Positions 43,892 to 54,499 of a stretch of DNA of 64,000 bases are shown here, piece after piece. The notes beneath the pieces were generated by a model. It was not told the DNA's origin and did not search any database. It saw only the letters and a list, made by a program, of their open reading frames with translations. The DNA is taken from NCBI GenBank assembly GCA_964016985.1, contig OZ024835.1, positions 62,766,828 to 62,830,827 of the forward strand. Direction: 5' to 3'. A program made the position numbers and the translations under genes. Origin of the DNA: Anodontia alba (lineage: Eukaryota; Mollusca; Bivalvia; Lucinida; Lucinidae). Positions within the stretch are counted from its first letter, which is position 1. Each line of letters begins with the position of its first letter.

Positions 43892-44470
43892 AGTTCAGTA
43901 ATTTCAGACACACATTCACATTGCCTTTATATGGCCAAATCTATAGTAAATCAAATGCTGTGTTACGTTCCTTGAGTTTATTCCGACAATTTTATTGACA
44001 GTTCCAATATAAAGTCTTTAGAAGTGTCAGAGATGACTTTTCTAACCAACCAGCTGGAACTCAGCTTCTTTGTCTCTGAAAACAAAGAGAAACGTTTCAC
44101 AATGGGAAGGGGAAGCGGTCGCCTAGCTCGTCGTTCAGCTACATGTTGTGGCTGTTCTTTTCGTTACTTTGTAACTCTCAGTATCGAATGAATGCGGTGT
44201 TCTGCGTTTATGGCACTTCTTAAACTTCATTAAAGGAATGACTTTCATTTTTCTGGATTCTATCGATGCGTGAACATCTACTAATCTCTCACAACGGATC
44301 ATTAAGTTCTTCACATACCGGCGTTTGCAGATGAATTTTCGATTTTATGTTAATATATAAATCTGTGAGTGTTTCACTGGCGTTTACACATCGACAAAGT
44401 CAACTAAGAAGAACTTCATTTCCAACAACCCCAATTCGGTCATATTTACGTTAAAAATATGACTAAAGTG

Positions 44471-44743
44471 CAGCACGAAAACACGCCTATATAGTTTTGA
44501 CCCCCTTAAACCCCACTTTTATAAAGTTAAACTGTTTACAGGGGTATACATTATTTGTCTTATTTCTGTTAAAAAACATATTGTGGGTACTCGTCAGAAC
44601 CGCCTCGACAAGGCGGTTCTAACGGGTACCCATAATCTATGTTTTGAGCAGAAATATGAAAACTACCAGATCTTTTATCTGAAAACTTTCAGTTTTTGGT
44701 GGCGAAATTTTCAATATATTTGAATAGGCGTGTTTTCGTAATG
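44471..44743 (+). mobile_element. Family A MITE
   Basis: Complete, diverged at the left end (CAGCACGAAAAC). Confidence 0.92.
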
Positions 44744-45130
44744 AGCTCATTTTAGAAATCTATTCAAAGAAAATAGTTCCAAGATTCCTGCTCAGAGGAT
44801 TTACCGAACTATAAACCCCTTTTCAAATTTGCCCCCGACAACTTAATTTGCACTAAATTAGTTGAGTTGGAATTATTCATAATTAAGGCTGATACTGAGG
44901 TGATTTTCGATTTTTTCTTATCAAAATAATTTTATTAAATACAATATCGCTGTTTCAAGTTTAAAATAAATGACTGAAATTCTTTATCAAAATACTGGAA
45001 AAAGGATGACTAGATAGTCTCTTAACTATGTATCGAAGATAATTCATGGTAACTTTAATATATATGAAATATATAAGTTAGAAATAAGAAGTTGCATGTA
45101 TAAACACTTTAAGCTCTGTGAGTTTAATTA

Positions 45131-45290
45131 ATTGAGTTGTGGTCTAACAATACAACCCATTTAGGTCAAGTCGAGTCGCTCAGTTTACCTCACCACACAT
45201 TCGTGGACAGGCTTAGTTCTCTAAGCGGTTAACCAGCATTTGTGCACATTCTTTCGCTAGAAACTGACAATTGTCCTTTTTGGTATATAC
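45131..45290 (-). mobile_element. SINE 3' part
   Basis: TCAGTTTACCTCACCACACA to AGAAACTGACAATTG matches the 3' half of the SINE in reverse; the tRNA-like head is absent. Confidence 0.8.
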
Positions 45291-45480
45291 ACTTAATCAT
45301 ATTTTACATCAAATGTATTTCATGACTTAGCAGAAAGTCCGACTCATTTTCATAACATCATTTTGATCTTCAAAACTGACTTCATAAATACTAAATTCAT
45401 CTATATTAGTGCCCCTATTATATGTTATACGTACAAGGCACGTACATACAGATATTAATGAACAAATCGATCTTATAGAT

Positions 45481-45756
45481 CATTACGAGAACAGGCCTAT
45501 TCAAATATACTGAAAATTTTACCACCAAAAAAATGAAAGTTTTCAGATGAAAAATTCTAAATTTTTTCATATTTCTCGAAACATAGATTGTGGGTACTCG
45601 TTAGAACCGCCTCGTCGAGGCGGTTCTAACGAGTACCCACAATCTATGTTTTGAGCAGAAATAAGAAAAATAATTTATACCCCTGTAAACCCCAGTTTTA
45701 CTATATAAAAGTGGGGTTTAAGGGGGTCAAAATTATATATGCATGTTTTCGTGATG
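45481..45756 (-). mobile_element. Family A MITE, complete
   Basis: Near-perfect central palindrome; clean ends. Confidence 0.93.
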
Positions 45757-45944
45757 CTCTAACATTAGGGAAGACTACACCACCTGGTCTTACAAATTAA
45801 CTTTGGCCACCTTCTGGGCAAATAATGTACAAGAAATTACGCTTTGCCAGTTCATTCAAATTGTCTCCAAAGCAAAATGTATCTTTTGAAAACTACGTGT
45901 ATGAACTATCAAAGCTTAGCATTTTGAAAATTAATAATAATAAC

Positions 45945-47520
45945 AAGAGGGCCTTGATGGCCCTATCACGCTCACCTGAGTATCATAGCACGTAGAGAAT
46001 CTGAACTGAAACTGATCAAGGCAAACATTCTGACCAAAATTCATAATGATTATATTAACAAGAGAAGTTCAATATTGATTTTCAATATGGCGGCCATCTT
46101 GGATTTCCAATCAGAACGATTTTAGCTACTTTTGATCTACAAGTCACCTCTATACTTCCAATGAAGTTTGAGTTAATTGCCCTTTTGGTTCAGGATAAAA
46201 ATTTCAAAATAAATTTTCAACATAGCAGCTAAGGTGACCATCTTGGATCTCTGATCAAAATAATTTTAGCTATTTTTGCTCTACAAGTCACCCCGATACT
46301 TCCTATCAAATTTTGAGTTAATTGGCCATTTGGTTCAGGAGAAGTAATTTTGATCTACAAGTCACCCCGATACTTCCTATCAAATTTTGAGTCGATTGGC
46401 GTTTTGGTTCAGAAGAAGACGTTCAAAATAGATTTTCAAGATGGCAACTGTGCGGCTTCTTATGATTCTTACCAAGTTTCAAGGTAATTGGCCTTTCGGT
46501 TCAGGAGAAGAAGCGAAAAATAGATTTTCAAGATGGCCGCCATGGATTTCCGATTTTAGCTATTTTTTTTATCTACCATTCACTCTACCAAGTTTCGAGC
46601 AAACTGGCCTTTCGAATCAGGAGAAGAAGTGAAAAATAAATTTTCAAGAAGGCCGCATGGCGGCCATCTTAGATTTCCCATCAGAGCAAATGTAGCTATT
46701 TTTTTTATCTACAAGTCACCCCGCTGCTTCCTACTAAATTTCAAGTCAATTTGCCTTACAGTTCAGGAGAAGAAGCGAAAAATAGAGTTTTAAGTTGGCA
46801 GCCACAATCTTGGATTTCCAATCGGAACGATTTTAGCTATTTTTATCTACAACTCACCCTGATGCTTCTTACCAATTTTCGAGTCAAATGGCCTTTTGGT
46901 TCAGAAGTGAAAAATAGATTTTCACGGCGGACATCTTGGATTTCCGATCAGAACAATTTTAGCTAGTTTTAATCTACAAGTCACCCCGATGCTCCCTACC
47001 ACGTTTGGAGCCAATTGACCGTTTGTATTTGAAGAAACGAAAACTAGATTTTCAAGATGGCCATCTTAGAGTTCTGATCGGAACGATTTTAGCTATATTT
47101 GATCTGTAACCCCGATGCTTCATACCAAGTTTTAAGTTAATTTGCTTTTTGGTTCAGGAGAAGAAGCGAAAAATAGAACGATGTTAGCTATTTTTTATCT
47201 ACAAGTCACCCTGATGCTTCCTACCAAGTTTGGAGTCAATTGGCCTTTTGGTTGAGAAGAAGAAGCGAAAAATAGATTTTCAAGATGGCATCTTGGATTT
47301 TCGATCGTAACGATTTCAGCTATTTTTGATGTACACGTCACCCCGATGCTTCCAACCAAGTTTCGAGTCAATGGGCCTTTCGGTTCAGGAGAAGAAGCGA
47401 AAATTAGATTTTCAAGAGACGGTGGTCATCTTGGATTTCCGATTGGAACGGTTTTAGCAATTTTGATCTACAAGTCACCCGGATGCTTCCTACCAAGTTT
47501 TGAGTCCATTGGCCCAGGGG
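45945..47520. repeat. Tandem array, ~150-bp unit, about ten diverged copies
   Basis: It opens AACAAGAGGGCCTTGATGGC. Units carry AAGATGGCGGCCATCTTGGA, TTTTAGCTATTTTTGATCTA, CAAGTCACCCCGATGCTTCC and GGTTCAGGAGAAGAAGCGAA. It lies just downstream of the lectin exon 4. Open frames inside it are short and repetitive, so I do not call a gene. Confidence 0.9.
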
Positions 47521-47744
47521 TGTATGAGGAGTAGGCTGTTAAAGCAATTGTTGACGCCGCACGACGAACATTGACTTACCACAATAGCTCACTTTGAGCA
47601 CTAATAGTAATAATAGAATCAAAATGTCATCTGCTAAAAGTTTAAAACGATTCCTTTTCTGAGCTTTCTTGTCACACAAGTTTTTGCCACGGATATAGTT
47701 GGTTTAAAGATGGTTTGTAACTCAAAGTATTGAGAAGCGCATAC

Positions 47745-47985
47745 CTTGTCTCACATATGAAACTGTGCTGTTCCTGACAAGTCTTATCATCCCAGTAAGT
47801 ATTCCCTCTGTGATAATTAATTACAAGGCAATTCTCTTTGCCTCCGACATTGTCAGGTCTATTGTGGCCCCAGTGTGTATAATTAGTAATAGGAACTGAG
47901 GCCCCGTCTCCTCTCATCCAGCGCCAGTCGTTTACAGCCACTATTTCGGTCCCATCTATCCAATAAACTTCATCAATATGAGATC
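47745..47985 (-). CDS. C-type lectin gene, exon 4 (carbohydrate-recognition core)
   Basis: This exon encodes residues 78-156: YWIDGTE, W.W...DG, an NYTHW segment, NRPDN, ENCLVI, WDD, TC..QH and SFICE. Those are the core landmarks of a C-type lectin domain, a fold that often binds sugars in a calcium-dependent way. Cys49-Cys154 and Cys129-Cys146 are the expected disulfides. The usual EPN or QPD sugar-site triplet is RPD here (119-121) and the WND triplet is WDD (141-143), so calcium ligands are partly kept but sugar choice is unclear. The donor ACA AG|GTATGC is good and in phase 2, so a terminal exon probably follows. If it is not spliced, the frame adds about 20 residues and stops at 47672. 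Bivalve lectins of this kind often act in innate recognition, but that is only inference here. Confidence 0.9.
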
Positions 47986-48420
47986 CTAAAACAAAAATGC
48001 ATAAAGGTTGATAAGTCGGCTGTGTGAACCACATTATTATCAAAGAATTTAATTCGATGCTGTTTTCGTTTTGAGTTAATTACCGCAATTAATTTGATTT
48101 CATGCCATAAGCATATAATGTGTAATTTATCTAAATGAATTCTTGATGAGGAAGCCAAACATCAAACGAAACATCAAACAAAAATGAAGACTGCATGAAA
48201 TTGTTTCAATGAATAGCCTATAGCAATAGTGCAAATGAATAATTGCAGATGTAGGGCACTGGATGAATTAGTGAAAATTCTGCTGTTTATCATTGGACCA
48301 GCTATAAAAATTATGGACATTTTCTGATGCACGCAGTGGGGACGTCAAACGAAGGACATCTCTCTTTCTTTTGGTGACTTGGGAAGGCTGTTCTCCGTGA
48401 CTGATGAATTTCCCATCTTC

Positions 48421-48659
48421 CATCACGAAAATATGCCTATATAATTTTGATCTTATTTCTGCTCAAAAACATAGATTGTGGGTACTCGTCAGAACCGCCT
48501 CGCAGAGGCGATTCTAACGTGTACCCATAACCTATGTTTTCAGCAGCAATATGAACAATATCAGAGATTTTTATCTGAAAAATTTCAGTTTTTGGAGGTG
48601 AAATTTTCTATATATTCAAATATATTTTCTATATATTTGAATAGGTGTGTTTCGTAATG
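48421..48659 (+). mobile_element. Family A MITE, GGGGTTT hairpin lost
   Basis: It jumps from ATATAATTTTGA to TCTTATTTCTGCTC. It ends 46 bp from the lectin exon 3 donor. Confidence 0.9.
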
Positions 48660-48704
48660 ACTCAGTTTCGTTTATATACGAAGCGGAATTCTATGTTTCC
48701 CTAC

Positions 48705-48795
48705 CATGTAACGTTTGCAGAAGTCCTTCCACGAGGTTCTCTTCTGCTGCAGAGCCAATTTCTGTCAGGTCGGCACCCAGCATTTTGCAGTAGGA
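48705..48795 (-). CDS. C-type lectin gene, exon 3 (helix segment)
   Basis: This 91-bp exon lies between acceptor ATTTTAG and donor G|GTAGGG. It encodes residues 47-76: SYCKMLGADLTEIGSAAEEN followed by a hydrophobic helix. The pattern YC..LGADL..I.S..EE is the classic first and second helix region of C-type lectin domains, and Cys49 should pair with the final domain cysteine. Phases are 0 in and 1 out, so it joins exons 2 and 4 without a frame break. A family A MITE ends 46 bp beyond the donor. Confidence 0.9.
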
Positions 48796-48899
48796 CTAAA
48801 ATAAAACAATACACATGTTAGTAAATGAATAATTCATATTGTCTTATTTAGAAGGCTTATCAAGGTAGTGTATTTTTTTATGATAATTCTAGGATATTT

Positions 48900-48998
48900 G
48901 TTATTAATTCTCCATAAAACCTGTGTTGTGGTACTTACTTGAAGCGTCTCGCTGAAGCGATTCTAATGAGTACTAACGCTGCAGGTTTTATGGACAGT
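48900..48998. repeat. Palindrome with GGTACTTACTTGAAGCGTCT core
   Basis: CCATAAAACCTGTGTTGTGG pairs with GCAGGTTTTATGG; the centre resembles the cores of families A and C. Confidence 0.75.
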
Positions 48999-49074
48999 TG
49001 AAGAACATTATCTCAAGACTTGTCACCAAAGACCTATCCATAACAAAATATATATTCTTAATTCTCAAAAAAAA

Positions 49075-49548
49075 ACAGTCGTTTGATCTAATAGACTGAA
49101 TAGCCGACTTCACACATGTTTCCGCACTTTTCAGTAATTTACTCTTAATCCAAGTCACTTGGCGCTGTCATATAAAAAAAAAATGGAGTCTGATGATATG
49201 CCTGGGAGTGTTTTCTCTAGCTGTCTATAAAAACTTATATTATGGGTACTATTAAAAGCGCATCTCGTCGATGCGCTTTTAATAGTACCCATAATATAAG
49301 TTTTTATAGACAGCTAGAGAAAACACTCCCAGGCATATCATCAGACTCCTTTTTTGACAAATCCTCTGCTGAGCGAATAATTATCTTCAGACAAATAAAG
49401 CCACAACATGCAGTGTTGTTTTAGTAAATATACAAAATGTGACTTCTAGATCACCAGTCGTTTGATCTAATAGAGTGAATAGCCGAATTCACACACATTT
49501 CCGCACTTTTTAGTAATTTACTCTTAATCCAAGTCAGTTGGCGCTGTC
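49075..49548. repeat. Direct repeats flanking the 165-bp palindrome
   Basis: GTCGTTTGATCTAATAGACT..TTCCGCACTTTTCAGTAATT..TGGCGCTGTC occurs at 49075-49170 and again at 49454-49548 with few changes. Confidence 0.85.
49185..49349. repeat. Perfect 165-bp palindrome
   Basis: Arms of about 79 bp start GGAGTCTGATGATATGCCTG and match exactly through GGGTACTATTAAAAGCGCAT, around a 7-bp loop. It lies in lectin intron 2, between copies of a ~95-bp repeat (49075-49170 and 49454-49548). Confidence 0.94.
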
Positions 49549-50036
49549 GTATGAATAAATCAGCCAGTCGACCTCGGAATATGAAACAAGGCGGGCGTTT
49601 CAGCTTCAGCGAGACTGAGCCACTGCCTACACTGAGCATCATCTTTCCAAGGCACATAGAAAATGAAGGCTTTTCCAACCCTTCACACGGCAGGGTGTAG
49701 GCAATTTTACTGAAAAACACCTTATTTCCGTTGAGTGTTCTCTTAAATACCGGGCGCGGCCATTTTGTTTTCATTCCACTTTTCATTGGTCAGTAAAAGT
49801 TCTGTTCGGAAAAGGGCCGTAGATGTTCGTGCCTTTCCGTTTAAAGTCTAGTTAAATCGGCTAAGGACCTTCACTGTCGCCTGAAGGATGTTTGGGTTTG
49901 TAGAAAACGCGCCATCTGAAACCTGCGACTTCAAGACATTTGTGGACAGCAACGGCTGCTCTGCGACAACTGTCGAATAAAAAATCACTGGAAAATGCAG
50001 CGAATATGTACAAATAAGGAAAAGAGAAGGTCCAGG

Positions 50037-50268
50037 ACCCGAGGTTATAAAACCTTTTTCATGCTCAACTCAGCTAAGCATGAAATTTGTTTTGTTTATA
50101 AATCTTAAAATACTGACAAAATTTTGAAACTTCGTTCATGCTCAAGCCAGCTTGCTCAGCTGAGTTAAGCATGAAAAAGTTTTAAATTTGTGGTATTTTT
50201 ATTTTTATGACCCAGTGAAATTTCATGCTCAGTTGAGTTGGGCATGAAAAAAGTTTTATAACCTCGCA
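50037..50268. mobile_element. Family H MITE
   Basis: Ends CCCGAGGTTATAAAACCTTT and AGTTTTATAACCTCGCAG with GCTCAGCTGAGTTAAGCATG inside. Confidence 0.88.
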
Positions 50269-50604
50269 GCCGGACTGCGCCGACTTGCCGGCTCAAGTAA
50301 GACTTGTAAACCGGTGGTTTATTCTACTAACCGTTCTAAGGTGGTGATCCTACTCTCTATTGCTTTTTGGTTTATACTACGAGGCGATTAAGTCTTGCCT
50401 TGTGTTATTTTGTTCTTGTGTTTTTCAGTCCTTTTAGCATTGCGATTACCTCGCTTGGTGAAGAGAGGGAGTTAATCTTAGTGCTTTTCGTATGTTTGTT
50501 CGATTTGCGCTTGTTTGGTTTTGTCTGTTTCCTGTTCCTCTTAGTGCCTGGGAAGGGCTGCGGCTTGTGATTGTGGCACTTTCTGGACTTTTCTCTTACC
50601 TTTT

Positions 50605-51066
50605 TTCAGACGAGTGCTATCAGTTTACCTAACCACACTTTAACAGGACAGGCTTAGTCCTCTAAGCGGTTGTGCACATTCTTTCACCAGAAACTAACGA
50701 CTGCCCTTCTTGAGTCAGCGGAAGGGAGAGAATGACCGTAGAAAAATATTTCATGATCAATCTTCACGAAAGAATGTTGCCAAATCGGAGGTGTCGAAAC
50801 CCCAATCTCCAGGCCCCGAGGCTATAAAACATTTTTCATGCTCAATTCAGCTGAGCAAGAAATTTGTCCTGCTAATAAATATAAAATTACTAACAATTGC
50901 TTATTCTTTTTTGCGAAACATTGCTAAGCATGAAAATTTCTCTGCAAATAAATATGAAAATGCCAACTATATTCATGCTCAGCTGAGTTGAGCATGAAAA
51001 AAGTTTTATAATCTCGAGGCCTGATCAGAAGTCGGATGCGCATCCAACTGAGCCATCGAGGTTGGC
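50605..51066 (-). mobile_element. SINE copy interrupted by a family H MITE
   Basis: SINE body at 50605-50811 and head at 51022-51066 (AACTGAGCCATCGAGGTTGG); the family H element fills the gap. Confidence 0.85.
50812..51021. mobile_element. Family H MITE inside a SINE
   Basis: Ends GGCCCCGAGGCTATAAAACA and TTTTATAATCTCGAGGCC. It interrupts the SINE at 50605-51066. Confidence 0.88.
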
Positions 51067-51143
51067 TCCAAGGCGGTTCTTCTCTTGCAGTTCTTCTTTG
51101 TTCGTCGTCGGCGGATTCATATGTGGCATTTAATTTGTCATTA

Positions 51144-51580
51144 TAGGGATCAAACATGGTTTTTTCATGCATTAACATTCGCCAGGTCCCATGGGAGGTG
51201 TTGAAAACCGAGGCCGGAGGCCGCGGTTTTCAACACCTCCAAAGGGACCTGGCGAATATTAATGCATTGGAAAATCATGTTCGATCGCTATTATTGCATA
51301 AAAACTGAAAACATTTGCAATTTTTCGCGTTATTTCTTGCACTATTTTGTTTCGCCTTTTCACCGATGTCGCGCGAACGCTATTTCCACGGACTATGCTC
51401 GTTCTAGGGCCGGGCAGTACACATCTCGTGACGGCAGCAATTCTGTGGCCCCGGTACGAGCATATTGAAAGTTGCGTAGCCCTGCATTAACAGCGCGTGA
51501 ATTGCCTTGTTAATACACGGCTTTTCGCCGGTTAATGCACGGCTGTTAATAACGTGCGACACTGCTTTTTATGCAATAAT
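51144..51580. mobile_element. Family I element, opposite orientation
   Basis: Same parts as 34163-34565 in reverse. The palindrome is longer (GGAGGTGTTGAAAACCGAGG and complement at 51190-51245). Confidence 0.87.
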
Positions 51581-51985
51581 GTTTGTTACTCATCTCGTCA
51601 TCTTTTCGTGTCAGATTGTGGCATTTTGCAGGTATCTTCATTTACATATTTTCAGTGTTGCAAGTGCGACAAGAACCATTGTCATCTGACGCGGCTCATC
51701 GAATCTATGCCACAAACAATGTCGGCGACTTCCTTGATCTTATAATTATTTTGTTTTAATTTACACGCATGTGCTGTGCATGCATTTCGCATTCGGGCGT
51801 TATTTGTAACATAATGAAATAGGTGCACCATCTTCCTCCATACAAGTTGATATAGTTAACTGGGAGCGCAGAGGAAAATATTCTATTAAGTGCCTGTTTT
51901 GTTTCTGTGTTAGAAATGTTCGCTTTTAAAATACCTACACCTTAGAAAATATATAAATCCATACGACCTGAAGGATATCTCACCA

Positions 51986-52274
51986 ATTGTTTGTGTTGAG
52001 GTTTTACGGCCCAGTCAACCCAATGAGGTCAATTTACCTAACCACAAGTTTACTGGGCAGGCTTAGTACTCTAAGCGGTTAACCAGTATTGTGCACATTC
52101 TTTCGCCAGAAACTGACAACTGACCTTCTTGAATCAGCGGAAGGGAGAGAATGACTGTAGAAATACTTCATGATCAATCTCCGCGAAAGAATGTTGCCGA
52201 CCTCGGCGGGGTCAGACCCGCAACCTCCTGGTCTCCAGTCGGACGCGCATCCAACTGAGCCACCGAGGCCGGCA
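51986..52274 (-). mobile_element. tRNA-derived SINE, complete, with 12-bp target duplication
   Basis: Reverse-strand copy, again 289 bp, with head TGCCGGCCTCGGTGGCTCAG. GATATCTCACCA is present at 51974-51985 and 52275-52286. It lies in lectin intron 2. Confidence 0.94.
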
Positions 52275-52505
52275 GATATCTCACCAGTAGTAAGCACAAT
52301 GCCAAGAAGTTTTGTTGTAAGTATTTATGTTCACAGTCAACAATTATATCGTCTGTAAATGTTAAACTGTTTTGCTTATATTGATTTGTAACATATGTGT
52401 TGTCCATCGTTATGTGCATGTATGTGTACCTTTTCCCTTGGTTTCATTGGAAGGCTGTTGCATAGTGTAAATTGTATCTGAACTACGAAAGAATAGGTAT
52501 CAACT

Positions 52506-52738
52506 GGGCCACGTCAAGCAAAAAGGTGTATTCGAACATGCGCAAAATGCATAGATTCAGATTCAACCCAGGCATGCGCAGTCTCATCCGAGCATTTGCT
52601 ATCAACTGATACATTCTATAGTTCCAATGATTGTTAGCCGACAGCAAAGGCCCTGGTCGGACTAAGTATTCGCGCATTCTGATCGGGGCCTTCGCTGTCC
52701 GCACATGCTCTGAAGGCACATTTTTGCTTAGCGGGCCT
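52506..52738. mobile_element. Family R MITE
   Basis: Starts GGGCCACGTCAAGCAAAAAG and ends TTTTTGCTTAGCGGGCC, with TGCGCAGTCTCATCCG inside. It ends 39 bp from lectin exon 2. Confidence 0.85.
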
Positions 52739-52776
52739 CAAATGTAATTTGAATTATACGGAGTAGTACGTCTTAC

Positions 52777-52865
52777 TCTAGCCTCTATCCAGCTGGCTTC
52801 TAAAGCTAATATCTTGTAACAGTCAGCGCCGTGTTTCTGAAATCCATCAGGACATCGGGATGAAA
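52777..52865 (-). CDS. C-type lectin gene, exon 2 (N-terminal CTLD segment)
   Basis: This 89-bp exon has a clear acceptor (TTTTCAG) and donor (AGA|GTAAGA). It encodes residues 18-46 of the predicted chain and holds the usual start of a long-form C-type lectin domain: CPDGF, then Cys32-Tyr33, then a Trp and an Ala (SWIEA) at the start of the first helix. Cys21 and Cys32 should form the extra disulfide of long-form domains. It enters in phase 1 and leaves in phase 0, matching the exons on both sides. A family R repeat ends about 40 bp beyond its donor. Confidence 0.85.
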
Positions 52866-53040
52866 CTGAAAATTGGAGAAAATCCTAATCAGGGGACTAG
52901 ATATACTTGATAGACTTTAAGCCCCTTCTTTTTTCCCTTTTACGGCTGTTCCTTCAAAGGTAGGAAAACAAAAAGCTAGCTCCTCCGAAAAATATCTATT
53001 TTCTTTAAATTCACGGCATGCAAATCTACTTAACACCTGA

Positions 53041-53235
53041 AATACAGTATCTGCCCTAAGTATTGGGACCTGCAGACCTGAATAAACATTGTAGATCCAA
53101 ATCAGGATCTACAATGTTTGCCGCTCACCGAGCGATTGTTAGACAAAAAACAGGTATTGTCAACCTGTTAGTAAAACAGAGTAAGGAGTAATGGTGGTGT
53201 ACCAATACTCAGGGTATATACGGTATTCGTAGCGG
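53041..53235. mobile_element. Family E2 MITE with the core loop deleted
   Basis: Ends ACAGTATCTGCCCTAAGTAT and ACTCAGGGTATATACGGTAT; the core has shrunk to TAGATCCAAATCAGGATCTA. Confidence 0.85.
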
Positions 53236-53335
53236 ATATTTATCCCCTGTCTCTTTCAGACTAGTCCCCTTTTTAGAAGAAAGGCAAAAGCGTTTTGAAA
53301 GATTTACCTCTCCTGAAAGTGTATATATTCCTTTA

Positions 53336-53568
53336 ACACATTTACGCCTAGCGTCCCATTAAAGGGACATTGGCAAACGGTTCAGACCCTATTCTGACCA
53401 GACAAGGCATTCTGCCGCGTCTGATCAAGGTCTACATTGTTTGCATTAAATACAGCAATTTCTATAAAAATGGTTATAATATAAACAAACAAGACATCCC
53501 TTCCACTGGAAATGCACCGGTCTAAAAGGTTAAGGTAGATGAGTCCATTCGGCATAAATTGGTTAAGG
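53336..53568. mobile_element. Family E1 MITE, complete
   Basis: Ends ACACATTTACGCCTAGCGTC and CGGCATAAATTGGTTAA; core TCAGACCCTATTCTGACCAG diverged. Confidence 0.85.
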
Positions 53569-53585
53569 ATTTGTTTTGATCTTAT

Positions 53586-53935
53586 AAAAGTCAAAAAGGA
53601 TTGCCTTTGGAAACAAAGAACACACAAAAATCACGAAAATCGGAGACTCGGTTTGATTGAGTATTTTCATATGCAACACTGTAGTTAGCGAGGCTGCATA
53701 CGCCCCCTAGCGCTGGATTAAGCGGCATTCGGTTTTCAAAATAACCAGGATGGACTCAATGATCCCAAAGTAAATAAAATATAACCTGCACTATGATGAT
53801 GTACGGGGAGACTTTTTAAGGCCGCCACACGGCACAAAACCTGCTACAGTAGAATAAAATAAAAGTAAAAAAGGATTGCCTTTGGAAACAAAGAACATAC
53901 AAAAATCACGAAAATCGGAGACTCGGTTTGATAAT
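53586..53935 (-). repeat. Interspersed repeat Q, copy 2, with duplicated end
   Basis: Reverse of 34785-35000. Its first ~66 bp (AAGGATTGCCTTTGGAAACA.. TCGGAGACTCGG) is present again at 53866-53932. Confidence 0.82.
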
Positions 53936-54212
53936 GTATGTATTCAGACGCAGAGACAACATTTGTAGTTTATCGCAATGACCTTGAGACACAATGTGCA
54001 ACATATTCTAATTTGTGTCGCAGTCGAAGGCAATAAAAGGCATAAAGTAAGATGTCTGTTATCAGTGATAAGAGACTTGTCAAAATAAAACCTACTTCAC
54101 TGTAAATAATTGATACACAGGTAGATCCAATGCCGGAATTTTGTACTGATATATTTATCTGATCCGCAACTAATATCCCCTCCAGACTATTGATTACCCT
54201 TTAGGAGGTCTC

Positions 54213-54491
54213 CATGACGAAAACACACCTATTCAAATATATAGAAAATTTCACCTGCAAAAACTGAAAATTTTCAGATAAAAACCTCTGATAGTTTTCA
54301 TATTTCTGCTCAAAACATAGATTGTAGGTACTCGTTAGAACCGCCTCGGCGCGGCGGTTCTAACGAGTACCCACAATCTATGTTTTTTAGCAGAAATAAG
54401 AAATATAATGTATACCCCTGTAAACCCCAGTTTCACTACATAAAAGTGGGGTTTAACGGGGTTAAAATTATATAGGCATGTTTTCGTGATG
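54213..54491 (-). mobile_element. Family A MITE, complete
   Basis: Clean copy with all parts. Confidence 0.93.
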
Positions 54492-54499
54492 CTTTAAAA

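Noticed and set aside
45945..47520. Plus-strand frames with recurring GSGEEAKNRFSR segments
   Set aside because: They come from translating the ~150-bp tandem repeat; frames are short and interrupted in most units.
49451..49786. 111-residue minus-strand open frame
   Set aside because: Its end overlaps a ~95-bp repeat also found at 49075, composition is basic and unstructured, and no domain is seen.
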